A stretch of 64,000 nt of DNA, from the NCBI RefSeq assembly GCF_027579695.1, contig NC_083576.1, positions 41,775,260 through 41,839,259 of the forward strand, in the 5' to 3' direction. This DNA comes from Neoarius graeffei (taxonomy: Eukaryota; Chordata; Actinopteri; Siluriformes; Ariidae). The stretch's first letter is position 1. The number at the start of each line of letters is the position of its first letter. The notes beneath the pieces are model-generated. The model worked only from the letters and a program-made list of their open reading frames with translations. It did not search any database and was not told where the DNA came from. Position numbers and translations under genes: made by a program. Positions 46,604 through 56,871 of this stretch are shown piece by piece.

Positions 46604-46900
46604 GTGAGTGTTCAAGGGGATATGTATCACACGCTGGTGGGTTCCAACTATAATCAGTCTTCAATCCACCAAAGCCTGGTGCAAGGTGAGGCATTGGAGA
46701 GAGCACAACTGGTGAAAGTTGTGTGTGTGCACGGGGATGTTCACAATTACCCATTAGTGTCCATCCACATTCTATTTTGGGGAGAAAATCATAGCATAAA
46801 GGTGGCAGTTAATCCGAGTCTCACCCACCTGCTGATTCTGGGGACTGATTGACCAGGGTTCAGAGGCTTATTGGAACACATAGTAAGGGGTGGGTCCTGT
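46604..46900 (+). pseudogene. Gmr1-like aspartic protease remnant
   Basis: LVGSNYNQSSIHQSLV replaces the usual D-S/T-G active-site loop (read as V-G-S-N), so the catalytic Asp is lost. The C-terminal HLLILGTD motif, equivalent to the family's ILG.D flap-partner segment, is kept. Confidence 0.7.
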
Positions 46901-47079
46901 GATAGTACATCATGGGGTATCCCAGTGTGGCATTAACTGGGGAAGCTGTCACAAAGCTGTCTACGTCAGCACCACGTCAGGGTGATACAAGGAGTGAGGA
47001 GCAGCTTGCTCCCTCTCTGGGGATTCCTCCCTCTCTGGGGATTCCCTTGAGGATTTCCCATTAAGCAGTCATGAGATGA

Positions 47080-47297
47080 GACTCTGCATCATGCATTTGA
47101 CCAAGTGAGAATAATCGATGGTCAAACTCTCCAACCAAATGTGACATCCTCCTTCCCATATTTCGCTATTATTAAGGATAGGCTGTATTGAGTGATGCAG
47201 TACACTCAAACCGGTGAACAGTTAACCCAGTTGTTAATCCCAAAGAGCCGTCGGGAACTCGTATTCCATGTGGCTCACTTTAATCCAATGGTTGGAT
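47080..47297 (+). pseudogene. Gmr1-like integrase, N-terminal zinc-binding half
   Basis: TQLLIPKSRRELVFHVAH, with the first His pair of the HHCC motif (HVAHFNP), stops at 47,297 where the LINE enters. The rest continues at 50,834 (LGQDK, then WCAACQEC). Confidence 0.75.
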
Positions 47298-47490
47298 ACT
47301 CATCCATGTTCAGTTTCCAAGATGGCGGCACGTACACACGCAGCGGCTCCTCTCTGTCCCGATAGAATGGTGTTTTTGTGTTTTTTGTGTTTTAAAACAG
47401 TGTGTATCTGTTCGTCTTTGTCGCGTCCAACAGTCTTAAGGCACACATACTCCCGTGAGTTTCTGCTCAACATCCGCAGAACTATATCCA

Positions 47491-48678
47491 TGGATATAAA
47501 TCCAGCGGACGCGGAAGTGTTATGCGACTACGGTTTGCTCCGGAGGCCTGCTCAACCACCGACCCCCACTCCTGCATCCAGCCCACAGTGGAAGCGCCAC
47601 AAGCGGAACATGCGGAAGCAGAAGAGGGGCAAGCGTGGAGGTATCCGGGCTAGGCTAGTGGCTAGCCCTCACCGGCTGGCTATCCCTACCATCATTCTGG
47701 CCAATGTACGCTCGCTGGACAACAAGCTGGATTATGTCCACCTGCTCCGCTCATCTAAGTCTGTGAGTGAGTGTTGTGTGTTTGTGGAAACATGGCTTAA
47801 TGACAGCATCCCGGACTGTGCCATTCAGCTAGCCCAGCTAACATGCTACCGGTCAGACAGAGCGCTAGTCGGGGGGGGAAGACTCGCGGTGGAGGACTCA
47901 GTATTTACATCAGTGATGCTTGGTGCCATGATGCTGTCGTGGTCTGCAAACACTGCTCACCACTGGTGGAGTTTATAATTATTAAGTGACGGCCATTCTA
48001 CCTGCCAAGGGAATTTACAGCCATATTGCTGGTAGCAATATACATCCCTCCTGGCTCCAATAACAACAGGAGTGAAGCACTGAATGAACTCTATCAGCAC
48101 ATCAGTGAGCAGCAGACAGCCCACCCAGATGCTTTTCTCATCCTGGCTGGGGATTTCAATCATGCAAACCCCAAGAGTGTGTTTCCAAAACTCTATGGAC
48201 ATATCAACTTTCCCACATGTGGAAACAATACTCTGGACAATGTTTACACCATGCATAAAGACGCCTACAAAGCCCTCCCCCTCCCCCACCTTGGGGCCTC
48301 AGATCACTCCACTGTTATGCTAATGCCAGCATACAGGCCACTGGTTAAAATCACCAAACCAGCTACAAAGCAGATACGTGTGTGGCCAGAGGGATCCTCA
48401 GAGGCACTCCAGGACTGTTTTTCCACCACTGACTGGAGCATGTTCAGACAGATGGCCACCTACAACAACATCACAGATCTCCAGGAGTACATGGAGACCG
48501 TCACTGCCTACATGAGGAAGTGCATGGATGACGTTACAGTCACCAGAACCATCTCCACTTGGGCCAATCAGAAGTCATGGCTGACAGGGGAAATCCACAG
48601 GATCCTGTGGGCTCGGAACGCCGCCTTCAGAGCTGGGGATGAGGTGGGCCTGAGGACAGCTAGGGCCAACCTGTCATG
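47491..48678 (+). pseudogene. LINE ORF: basic N-terminus and AP endonuclease
   Basis: From ATG 47,491: a Pro-rich then basic region (RKQKRGKRGG), then the endonuclease: ANVRSLDNKLDYV (catalytic Asn), FVETWLNDSI (Glu), a frameshift at an eight-G run (47,870-47,878), GDFNHANP (Asp-Asn) at about 48,160, and GASDHSTV (Asp-His) near 48,292-48,313. The enzyme nicks target DNA to prime reverse transcription. TGA at 48,677-48,679 interrupts the frame before the RT. Confidence 0.8.
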
Positions 48679-48679
48679 A

Positions 48680-50379
48680 GGCATCAGAGTGGCCAAGAGA
48701 CAGTATTCCAGGTACATTGCTGACTATTTCAACGACAGCAGAGACACCAGGAACCTGTGGCGGGGGATTCAGACCATCACAGACTACAAGCCCTTGCCGC
48801 AGACCTTGACAACTCTATGTTTCTGCTGAATCAGTTGAATGACTTCTTCGCTTGCTTTGAGGCAGACAACAGCACCACGGCACAGAAGACCCCACCACCT
48901 CCCGGCGACCAGGTGTTGACGCTGTCCCCAGACAGCATGAGGAGAGCTCTCAGGACGACAAATGCATGAAAAGTCCCGGGTCCTGATAACATTCCTGGTC
49001 GTGTCCTGAGAGACTGTGCCGAGGAGCTCACAGATGTCTTTACAGACATCTTCAACATCTCGTTGAGCCAGGATGTTGTCCCCATGTGCCTCAAAGCCAC
49101 CACCATCATCCCGGTCCTGAAGAAGCCGTCTCCCTCCTGCTTCAATGACTACCGCCCTGTCACACTCACTCCCATCCTCATGAAGTGCTTCGAGCGGCTA
49201 GTCATGCGGCATATCAAGTCTGCCCTCCCCCCCGCCCTGAACCCTTTCCAGTTTGCATATCAGTCCAACCGTTCGACCGATGACGCCATCTCCACTGCCC
49301 TCCACTCAGCTCTCACCCACCTGGAGACAAAAGACTCGTATGTCAGAATGCTGTTCATAGAATTTAGCTCAGCATTCAACACAATCATTCCTCAGCAGCT
49401 CATTCATAAACTGGACCAGCTGGCACTCAACACCTCCCTGTGCAACTGGCTGCTGGACTTCCTGACGGGGAGACCACAGGCTGTACGGGTCAGCAGCAAC
49501 TCCTCCAGCACCACCACATTGAACACGGGGGCCCCCCAAGGATGTGTACTGAGCCCCCTCCTCTTCACTCTGCTGACCCACGACCGCACACCAACATCCA
49601 ACTCTAATCTCTTCATTAAGTTTGTGGATGACATGACTGTGGTGGGTCTCATCAACAATGGCGATGAGACAATCTACAGGAATGAGGTGAGCCGCTTGGC
49701 CATGTGGTGCAAGGACAACAATCCCCGTCTGAACATGGAGAGGACGAAGAAGATTGTTGTGGACTTCAGGAGAGTGCACACCCGGCATGCTCCACTATCT
49801 ATCGATGGTGCTGCAGTGGAGAAGGTGAGCAGCACCAAGTTTCTGGGTGTGCACATCTCTGAAGACCTGTCCTGAAGCAACAACACCACATCACTGGCCA
49901 AAAAAGCCCAACAGCATCTGTACTTCCTCCGCAAACTGAGGAGAGCAAGAGTCCCAGCCCCCATCATGCACACATTCTACAGAGGCACCATCGAGAACAT
50001 CCTGACCAGCTGCATCACCGTGTGGTACGGTGCCTGCACCGTGTCCTGCTGCAAGACTCTGCAGCGCATTGTGAGAGCAGCTGAGAGGATCATTGGTGTC
50101 TCTCTCCCTTCTCTTATGGATATCTATAACTCCCACCTCACTCACAAAGCCATCAGGATTGCAGGTGACCCCACCCCCCCATCTCACAGCCTCTTCAGTC
50201 TGCTGCCGTCGGGGAGGAGACTGCAGAGTCTCGGGGCCAAAACCAGCAGGCTCAAGGACAGTTTCTTTCACCAGGCGGTCAGGAGGCTCAACTCCCTCCC
50301 TGTTCTGCCCCTCCTCCCCCCTCTGCTCCCTGCCACAGATTCTGCACGCACACACCCCTGCCCCCCATTCAGCATCTGA
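48680..50379 (+). pseudogene. LINE reverse transcriptase
   Basis: Frames continue through [24 protein letters not shown] (first catalytic Asp position changed to Glu), [14 protein letters not shown] (about 49,525) and [12 protein letters not shown] (about 49,612; Phe-Val-Asp-Asp in place of Phe-Ala-Asp-Asp), then ARVPAPIMHTFYRGTIENIL. Stops at 48,967-48,969 and 49,873-49,875. Placement within CR1/Jockey relatives is by motif only; Rex1-like is my best guess. Confidence 0.82.
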
Positions 50380-50589
50380 CACGTCACCCTCACAGTTCCC
50401 CCCACACACACACATTCTCAATGTTCATTAACACATTGACCTCAGGGACTGCACATTTCACTTTACCTCGCTCATTTGCACTATTCTGCACTACCTCACC
50501 TTAACAGCTATTAGTTTATTGTTTATACTGCTTATTTCATGTTTACCTGCTATACCTCAAGTGCCCTTGACTGTTTATTTGCACCAATT

Positions 50590-50653
<64 letters not shown>

Positions 50654-50833
50654 TGTTTAGTCTATGTCTAGTTCTTATCTAGAGTGTTTATACTGTTTAT
50701 ATTGTTTATTTCAATTATTCTATTTTTATTTATTGCATTGCCTGTTTGTACCATGGGTCAGAAAGGACTGAAATTTCATCTGTGCTGTATGTTGAGCATG
50801 TATAGCATATTTGACAATAAAGTTGACTTGACT

Positions 50834-52170
50834 TAGGGCAGGATAAATCACTAGCCCAAATAATGGCCCGGTTTTATTGGCCAGGGCTTCATGGGGATGT
50901 CCATCGGTGGTGTGCGGCATGCCAAGAATGCTAATTAGTAAATCCCACAGCCACTCCAGAAGCACCTTTGTGCCCTCTCCCTCTAATCGAGACCCCCTTT
51001 GAGATAATTGGCATGGATCTCATGGGGCCATTAGATCAGTCAGCATGAGGATCTCATCTCATCTCATTATCTCTAGCCGCTTTATCCTTCTACAGGGTCG
51101 CAGGCAAGCTGGAGCCTATCCCAGCTGACTACGGGCGAAAGGCGGGGTACACCCTGGACAAGTCACTAGGTCATCACAGGGCTGACACATAGACACAGAC
51201 AACCATTCACACTCACATTCACACCTACGGTCAATTTAGAGTCACCAGTTAACCTAACCTGCATGTCTTTGGACTGTGGGGGAAACCGGAGCACCCGGAG
51301 GAAACCCACGCGGACACAGGGAGAACATGCAAACTCCACACAGAAAGGCCCTCGCCGGCCCCGGGGCTCGAACCCAGGACCTTCTTGCTGTGAGGCGACA
51401 GTGCTAACCACTACACCACCGTGCCGCCCCAGCATGAGGATATCGCTTTATTTTAGTTCTGGTGGACTATGCACTGTGATATCTGGAACCAGTGCCTCTC
51501 CGCAATATTTCAGCACACAATATTGCGGAAGTGCTCTTCTGTGTTATCTTCCATGTTATATTTCGGTCAGGATTCCGAAAGAAATCCTGACAAACCAAGG
51601 CACTACATTTATGTCATGCACACTGTGTGAACTGTATGGGTTATTGGGAATTAAATCTATCCACACCAGCATCTGTCACCCACAAACAGATGGCTTCATG
51701 GAACGATTCAATCAGACACTCAAAAATTTAATTTGGAAACTTGTAAGTGAAGATGCACAAAATTGGGATAAATGGCTTGAGCCCGTTATTCGCAGTACGA
51801 GAGGTCCCACAGGTCTCCATGGGATTTTCACCATTTGAATTATTATATGGGTGTAAGCCTTGTAGCATTTTGGACATGCTGTGGGAAAACTGGGAGGAGG
51901 GACCTTCACCTAGTAAAAATGAAATTCAATACATTCTCAACCTGTGTGCAAAGCTGCACACCACACACTTAACCCAAGAGAATTTATGGCAGGCACAAGA
52001 ATGTCAAGCCCAGCTTATGACAGGGGCACACACCTTAGAGAGTTCACTCCGGGAGACAAAATACTCATGTTATTGCCCATGTCAAGCTCCAAATTAGTCG
52101 CCAAGTTGCAAGGGCCCTTCAAGGTCACACAGTGAGTCGAGGATGTCGACTATGAGGTGAGGTGAATGGA
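50834..52170 (+). pseudogene. Gmr1-like integrase, core and C-terminus
   Basis: LGQDK, RFYWPGLHGDVHRW, CAACQEC (Cys pair of HHCC), then a TAA, then IETPFEIIGMDLMGPL (first catalytic Asp, about 51,010). After the SINE: ILTNQGTTF (second Asp read as Asn, about 51,588), HPQTDGFMERFNQTLKN (catalytic Glu, about 51,680-51,730), then a frameshift to FAVREVPQVSMGFSPFELLY and the C-terminal LVAKLQGPFKVT. It would insert the cDNA into chromatin; it is broken here. Confidence 0.8.
51053..51430 (-). mobile_element. DANA-type SINE in the integrase
   Basis: Target duplication AGCATGAGGAT at 51,042-51,052 and 51,431-51,441. Complete and little diverged. Confidence 0.94.
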
Positions 52171-52379
52171 TAGGTGTGGGGTACTGCAACTATACCACCT
52201 CAACCTCTTAAACCATTGGAATGAGTGGGTCCCTGTGGCATTAGCATTGATAGTTCTGGAGAAGGCGGCACTGGGGCCGGAGGTAAAAACAAAAGTAAAG
52301 ACTCAAACCACTCTGGTCCCTTGTGGAGACAACCTCTCACCAGTCCAACTCACAGAGGTTGCCAAGTTGCAAAAGGAAT

Positions 52380-53407
52380 TTTCAAATGTGTTCTCGCCCC
52401 TTCCTGGCTGCACCCACCTCATAGAACACCACATTGAAATGTCCCCAGGAGTGGTGGTGCATAGCAGCCCTTACCGCTTACCCAAACACAAAAAAAGTAG
52501 TTCAGGATGAACTCAAGGCCATGCTTGAAATGGGCATAATCGAGGAGTCACACAGTGACTGGAGCAGCCCGGTGGTCCTGGTTTCCAGGACCGACAGGTT
52601 TGTCCAGTTCTGTGTGGACTATAGAAAAGTCAATGTGGGGGGTGTCGTGGCTCAGGTGGATAAGGCGCCATACCATAAATCCGGGGACCCAGGTTCGAGT
52701 CCGACCCGAGGTAATTTCCCGATCCCTCCCTGTCTCTCTCTCCCACTCATTTCCTGTCTCTACACTGTCCTATCCAATAAAGGTGAAAAAAGCCCAAAAA
52801 AAATTTTAAAAAGAAAAGTCAATGTGGTGTCTAAATTTGATGCATATCCAATGCCTCGCATTGATGAGTTGCTCAATCAATTAGGTGCTGCTTGATTTTA
52901 TTTGACACTGGCTTTAACAAAGGGACATTGGCAGATCCGCTTGGCTCCTCTATCTAGAGAAAATGGCCTTTTCCACACCATTTGGAATACACCAATTTGT
53001 CATGTTTCCTTTTGGGTTATTTGGGGCTCTTGCTACATTCCAGCAGCTCATAGACAAGATCCTCTGCCCCCATGCTGCCTACACAGCGGCTTACCTTGAT
53101 GACATCATTATTTCCAGCAGCAATTGGCCGCGGCACCTCAAACACCTTAGGGCCATCCTTGAGTCGCTGAGGCACGCTGGGCTCACAACAAACCCAAAGA
53201 AATGTGTGATTGGGCGGGTGGAAGTACAGTATCTGGGTTTCCACTTGGGTCATGTGCAGGTGCGTCCCCAAATTGACAAGACTGCAGTGATTGTGGCCTG
53301 CCCAAGGCCCAAGACCAAAAAGGGGGTGAGACAGTTTTGGGGGTTGGCTGGTTACTATTATAGGTTCATACCTAATTATTTGGACATCACCTGATGTCTG
53401 ACTGATG
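52380..53407 (+). pseudogene. Gmr1-like reverse transcriptase, truncated
   Basis: FSNVFSPLPGCTHLIEHHIE, then a one-base frameshift at HKKSS, LKAMLEMGIIEESHSDWSSP, FCVDYRKVN (interrupted by a SINE), FDAYPMPRIDELLNQLG, STPFGIHQFVMFPFGLFGA, YLDDIIISSS (catalytic box at 53,092-53,121), VQYLGFHLG and FWGLAGYYYRFIPN. The sequence ends a few codons later; RNase H is absent. Confidence 0.85.
52639..52812 (+). mobile_element. third tRNA-derived SINE family, 174 bp
   Basis: GGGGTGTCGTGGCTCAGGTG holds the A box and AGGTTCGAGTCCGACCCGAG the B box and acceptor side, so the head is a good tRNA-like sequence. The tail reads CCAATAAAGGTGAAAAAAGC then A-rich. A 15-bp target duplication GAAAAGTCAATGTGG lies at 52,624-52,638 and 52,813-52,827. 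Confidence 0.92.
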
Positions 53408-54400
53408 ACAGTTTTTAGTGAGGTCACTCTGTGGGCTGGTTACGTCCAAAAATTAGGCATGAACTGCTTATAATAGCCAGCCAGTCCCAGGAACCACCTC
53501 ACCCCCTTTTTGGTCTTAGGTCATGGCCAGGCTGCAATCACTGCAGTCTTATCAATTTGGGGATGCACCTGCCCATGACCCAAGTGGAAGCCTAGATACT
53601 GTACTTCCACCCATCCCATTGCACACTTCTTCGGGTTTGCTGTGAGCCCAGCGTACCTCAGTGACCTCAGAACCACCTTCAGATGTTGTAGGTGATGCTC
53701 CCAATCATTACTATAAATGATTGTCATCTAAGTAGACCGCTGTATATGCATTGTGGGGATGGAGAATTCGGGCCATGAGATGCTGAAATGTCGCTGGAGC
53801 CCCAAACAACCTGAAAGGAAGGGTGACAAATTGGTGTAAGCCAAATGGAGTGGAAAAGGCCATTTTCTCGTGGGATAATGGAGTCAAGGGGATCTGCCAA
53901 TATTGCTTTGTTAAATCCAGTGTTGAGTAAAAGCAAGCCGTACCTAACTGATTGAGCAGTTCATCAATGCAAGGTATTGGATATGCATCAAATTTAGACA
54001 CCGCGTTGACTTTTCTGTAGTCTACACAGAACTGGACTGACCCATCAGTCTTGGGTACCTAGACCAACAGGCTGTTCCGGTCACTGTGCGACTCCTTGAT
54101 TACTCACATCTTAAGCATAGCCTGGAGTTCATCTCGAACCACATTTTTCTTGTGTTCGGGGAGCCGATATGGGTGGCTGCACACCACCACCCCGAGGGAG
54201 TCCCAGTGTGGTGTTCTATGAAGTCAGTGTGACCAGGGAGGTGTGAGGACACATCAGAGAATTCCTCCTGCAACCTAATTACCTGTGCTCTCTGGAACAG
54301 TGAGAGGTGGTCTCCACAAGGGACTGGAGTGAATTGGGCCATACTTTTTAGACTTATCTTGGGTCCCAGCTCTGCCCTCTCCAGAACTACCATCACCAGC
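53408..54400 (-). pseudogene. Gmr1-like RT (minus copy)
   Basis: HLPGHTDFIEHHTG, then FDAYPIPCIDELLNQLG, STPFGLHQFVTLPFRLFGA and VYLDDN (catalytic box 53,723-53,734), VQYLGFHLGHGQV, and a final GLAGYYKQFMPN-like stretch. Several frameshifts. The catalytic Asp pair is still present. Confidence 0.8.
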
Positions 54401-55795
54401 ACCACAGGAACCTCCTCTCTCCATGGTTTTAGGAGATTGAAGTGGTAAATTTGACATATGTCACCCCTGTCTGGCCATTTGACCTCATAGATACCTCCCC
54501 AATTCACCGTGTGCCCTCAAAGGGCTCCTGCCACTTGGCAAGCAATTTTGAACTTGAGGTGGGCAGAAAAATGAGGACTTTATCTCCCGGTGCAAATTCC
54601 CTTAGCCACACATCTCTGTTGTACAGGTGAGCTTGATGTTCTTGGGCCTGTAGTAAATTCTCCTGGGTTATGTGACTCAGTGGGTGGAGTTTTGCTTTCA
54701 GGTCAAGAATGTAATGAATTTCATTTTTGCTTTGAGAAGACCCCTCCTCCCAATTTTCTCTAATGATGTCTAAGACACCACTGGGCTTGCACCCATACAG
54801 TAATTCAAAAGGGAAAAACCTGATGGAGGTTTGTGGGACCTCACGCACTGCAAACAACAGAGGGTTGAGCCACCTATCCCAATTTTTAGCATCCCCATGA
54901 ATGAACTTACAAATCATGTTCTTAAGTGTTTGGCTAAATCATTTGACTAGCCTATCAATTTGCGGATGATAAACATGAGTTCAAATCAATTTAATCCGCA
55001 ATAATTTGTAAAATTTGCATAGTGTGAGTGGCATAAAAGTAGTGCCTTGATCAGTTAGGATTTTTTTTGGAATCCCAACTTGGGAAATAACGTGGAAGAG
55101 TGCCTCCACAACACTGTGTGCTGAGATATTGTGGATTGACACTGCTTCCGGATATCATGTTGCATGATCCACTTATGACTAATACAAAGTGATACATGCA
55201 TGCAGATCGATCTAATGGGCCTGATGAAATCCATACCAATTATTTCAAAGGGGATCTCCATCAATGGCAATGGGTGCAATGGTGCTTTTGGTGTGGCCGC
55301 TGGATTTACTAGCTGGCACTTGCAACATGCAGCACACCACCTGCGGACATCTGTGCAAATCCTTGGCCAATAGAAATGGGCCATGAGATGATTTGTTTTA
55401 TCCTGCCCCAAATGCCCAGCCAAAGGATTATGATGAGCTGCATGGAATATAAGTTCCCTGTGGCTCTTCGGGACCAACAACTGTGTCATCTTTTCTTTAG
55501 TTTGAGTGTTCCACGTCACTCAATACAGCCTATGCTCAATAATACAAAAGTATGGGGAGGAAAGTGCAATGTTAGGTTGGAGGATTTGGCCATCAATTAC
55601 TTTCACTTGGTCAAAAGTGTCTCTCACACACTCCTCACATGCCTGCTCCAATGAGAAGTCCCCTAAGGGTTTCCCCAGAGAGGGGGGAAGGCTCTCCCCA
55701 CTCTGTGTCATCATGATGTGGTGTTGACGCAGATGGCCCTGGGACTGCCTCCCCAGCTAATGTTGCAGCAGGATTCCCCTGTGATGTGCTACTGC
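54401..55795 (-). pseudogene. Gmr1-like integrase (minus copy)
   Basis: HAAHHNPLAGHLGQDK and CAACCKC (HHCC zinc-binding), EIPFEIIGMDFI (first Asp), then a decayed core, FAVREVPQTSIRFFPFELLY and LLAKWQEPFEG at the C-terminus, NWGGIYEVKWPDRGD beyond. The HHCC segment here is continuous and shows what the LINE insertion interrupted in the plus copy. Confidence 0.8.
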
Positions 55796-55814
55796 AGGAC
55801 CCACCCACTACTAT

Positions 55815-56741
55815 ATCTGTGAAGATACTCAGTCGTCCAGGTACATAGTAATCTGTGGTTGGTAGAAGAGAGCAACTGGACTTGCTTGAAAAGTCTTGAA
55901 GACGTTTCGCCTCTCGTCCGAAAGGCATCATCAGTTCTGTCTGTCTAATAGGGAGTATCAAGTATTTATCCTCTCATGGATCATAATAGAATCCAAATCA
56001 GAATGCTGATGGCTGCATTGAAGGTGGCTGATAGATGTCATAGACACCCACCTCTGTTCAGTGATGGTCGTTCCAGGCTGACAAAATTGAACGATCCTCT
56101 CTGGCTAAGATGTCTGCCAGTTTTCTGGAAGTCCTCTCATACTCCCGCACTAGTCGAAGGGAACTCATCCCAAAGTGCGTAGAAACATATCTGTGAAGAT
56201 ACTCAGTCGTCCAGGTACATAGTAATCTGTGGTTGGTAGAAGAGAGCAACTGGACTTGCTTGAAAAGTCTTGAAGACGTTTCGCCTCTCGTCCGAAAGGC
56301 ATCATCAGTTCTGTCTGTCTAATAGGGAGTATCAAGTATTTATCCTCTCATGGATCATAATAGAATCCAAATCAGAATGCTGATGGCTGCATTGAAGGTG
56401 GCTGATAGATGTCATAGACACCCACCTCTGTTCAGTGATGGTCGTTCCAGGCTGACAAAATTGAACGATCCTCTCTGGCTAAGATGTCTGCCAGTTTTCT
56501 GGAAGTCCTCTCATACTCCCGCACTAGTCGAAGGGAACTCATCCCAAAGTGTGTAGAAACATATCTGTGAAGATACTCAGTCGTCCAGGTACATAGTAAT
56601 CTGTGGTTGGTAGAAGAGAGCAACTGGACTTGCTTGCTCCCTATTAGACAGACAGAACTGATGATGCCTTTCGGACGAGAGGCGAAACGTCTTCAAGACT
56701 TTTCAAGCAAGTCCAGTTGCTCTCTTCTACCAACCACAGAT
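55815..56741 (-). mobile_element. Penelope-like element, terminal repeats only
   Basis: Two direct units of 374 bp (55,815-56,188; 56,189-56,562), a partial third (56,563-56,637) and a short inverted piece (56,638-56,741) form the insertion. The tandem plus inverted-tail structure is that of Penelope-like pLTRs. Each unit encodes on the minus strand THFGMSSLRLVREYERTSRK, similar to the N-terminus of Penelope-like proteins. A 13-bp duplication CACCCACTACTAT lies at 55,802-55,814 and 56,742-56,754. The RT-endonuclease part is absent. Confidence 0.7.
55904..55934 (-). ncRNA. candidate hammerhead ribozyme core
   Basis: Minus strand reads CTGATGA, an imperfect stem-loop (GCCTTTCGGACGAGAGGC), then GAAAC, followed by a GTCTTCAAGAC hairpin. 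These are the conserved boxes of a hammerhead. The second unit carries it at 56,278-56,308 (-) and the inverted tail at 56,658-56,688 (+). Stem III is not perfect, so activity is unproven. Confidence 0.45.
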
Positions 56742-56754
56742 CACCCACTACTAT

Positions 56755-56871
56755 CTGCTTCATTAATGTTTTAAACCCTGCCCAATCTGTTCTCAGGATC
56801 AGTGGATGAGTGAGGCTTGGACTACCCACAGCTTCCACACTATTTTTTGCTCCCTGGAAATGAACAGTGAT
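56755..56871 (-). pseudogene. Gmr1-like protease, C-terminal part (minus copy)
   Basis: VHFQGAKNSVEAV, then SLTHPLILRTDWAGF, the conserved end of the protease. Upstream it is cut by the palindromic insertion. Confidence 0.7.

Larger units (their letters stand above)
47301..50830 (+). mobile_element. near full-length CR1/Jockey (Rex1-like) LINE
   Basis: Starts close to a CAAGATGGCGGC box (47,318-47,329) and ends GACAATAAAGTTGACTTG. It splits the integrase of the Gmr1-like element; a short ACT duplication is all that is visible (47,298-47,300; 50,831-50,833). An (AT)n run lies at 50,598-50,650 in its 3' UTR. ORFs contain few defects, so it is one of the younger LINEs here. Confidence 0.85.
45900..53407 (+). 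mobile_element. Gmr1-like Ty3/gypsy retrotransposon, 3'-truncated, plus copy
   Basis: Order along the plus strand: gag (about 45,915-46,582), protease (46,604-46,900), integrase zinc-binding part (47,150-47,297), integrase core and C-terminus (50,836-52,170), then RT (52,380-53,400). Integrase before RT is the Ty1/copia-like order known for Gmr1-type Ty3/gypsy elements. RNase H and 3' LTR are missing. Insertions: LINE 47,301-50,830, SINEs 51,053-51,430 and 52,639-52,812. It abuts an inverted relative at about 53,408. Confidence 0.8.

Noticed and set aside
46214..46630. 138-residue minus-strand frame rich in Gly/Arg
   Set aside because: Antisense of the Pro-rich spacer in the Gmr1-like gag; low-complexity bias keeps it open.
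52639..52720. Possible tRNA gene
   Set aside because: The tRNA-like head is part of a SINE with a 15-bp target duplication and an A-rich tail.
55815..56562. Possible CRISPR-like or satellite array from the 374-bp units
   Set aside because: Only two full units, no spacers; structure and target duplication fit Penelope-like terminal repeats.
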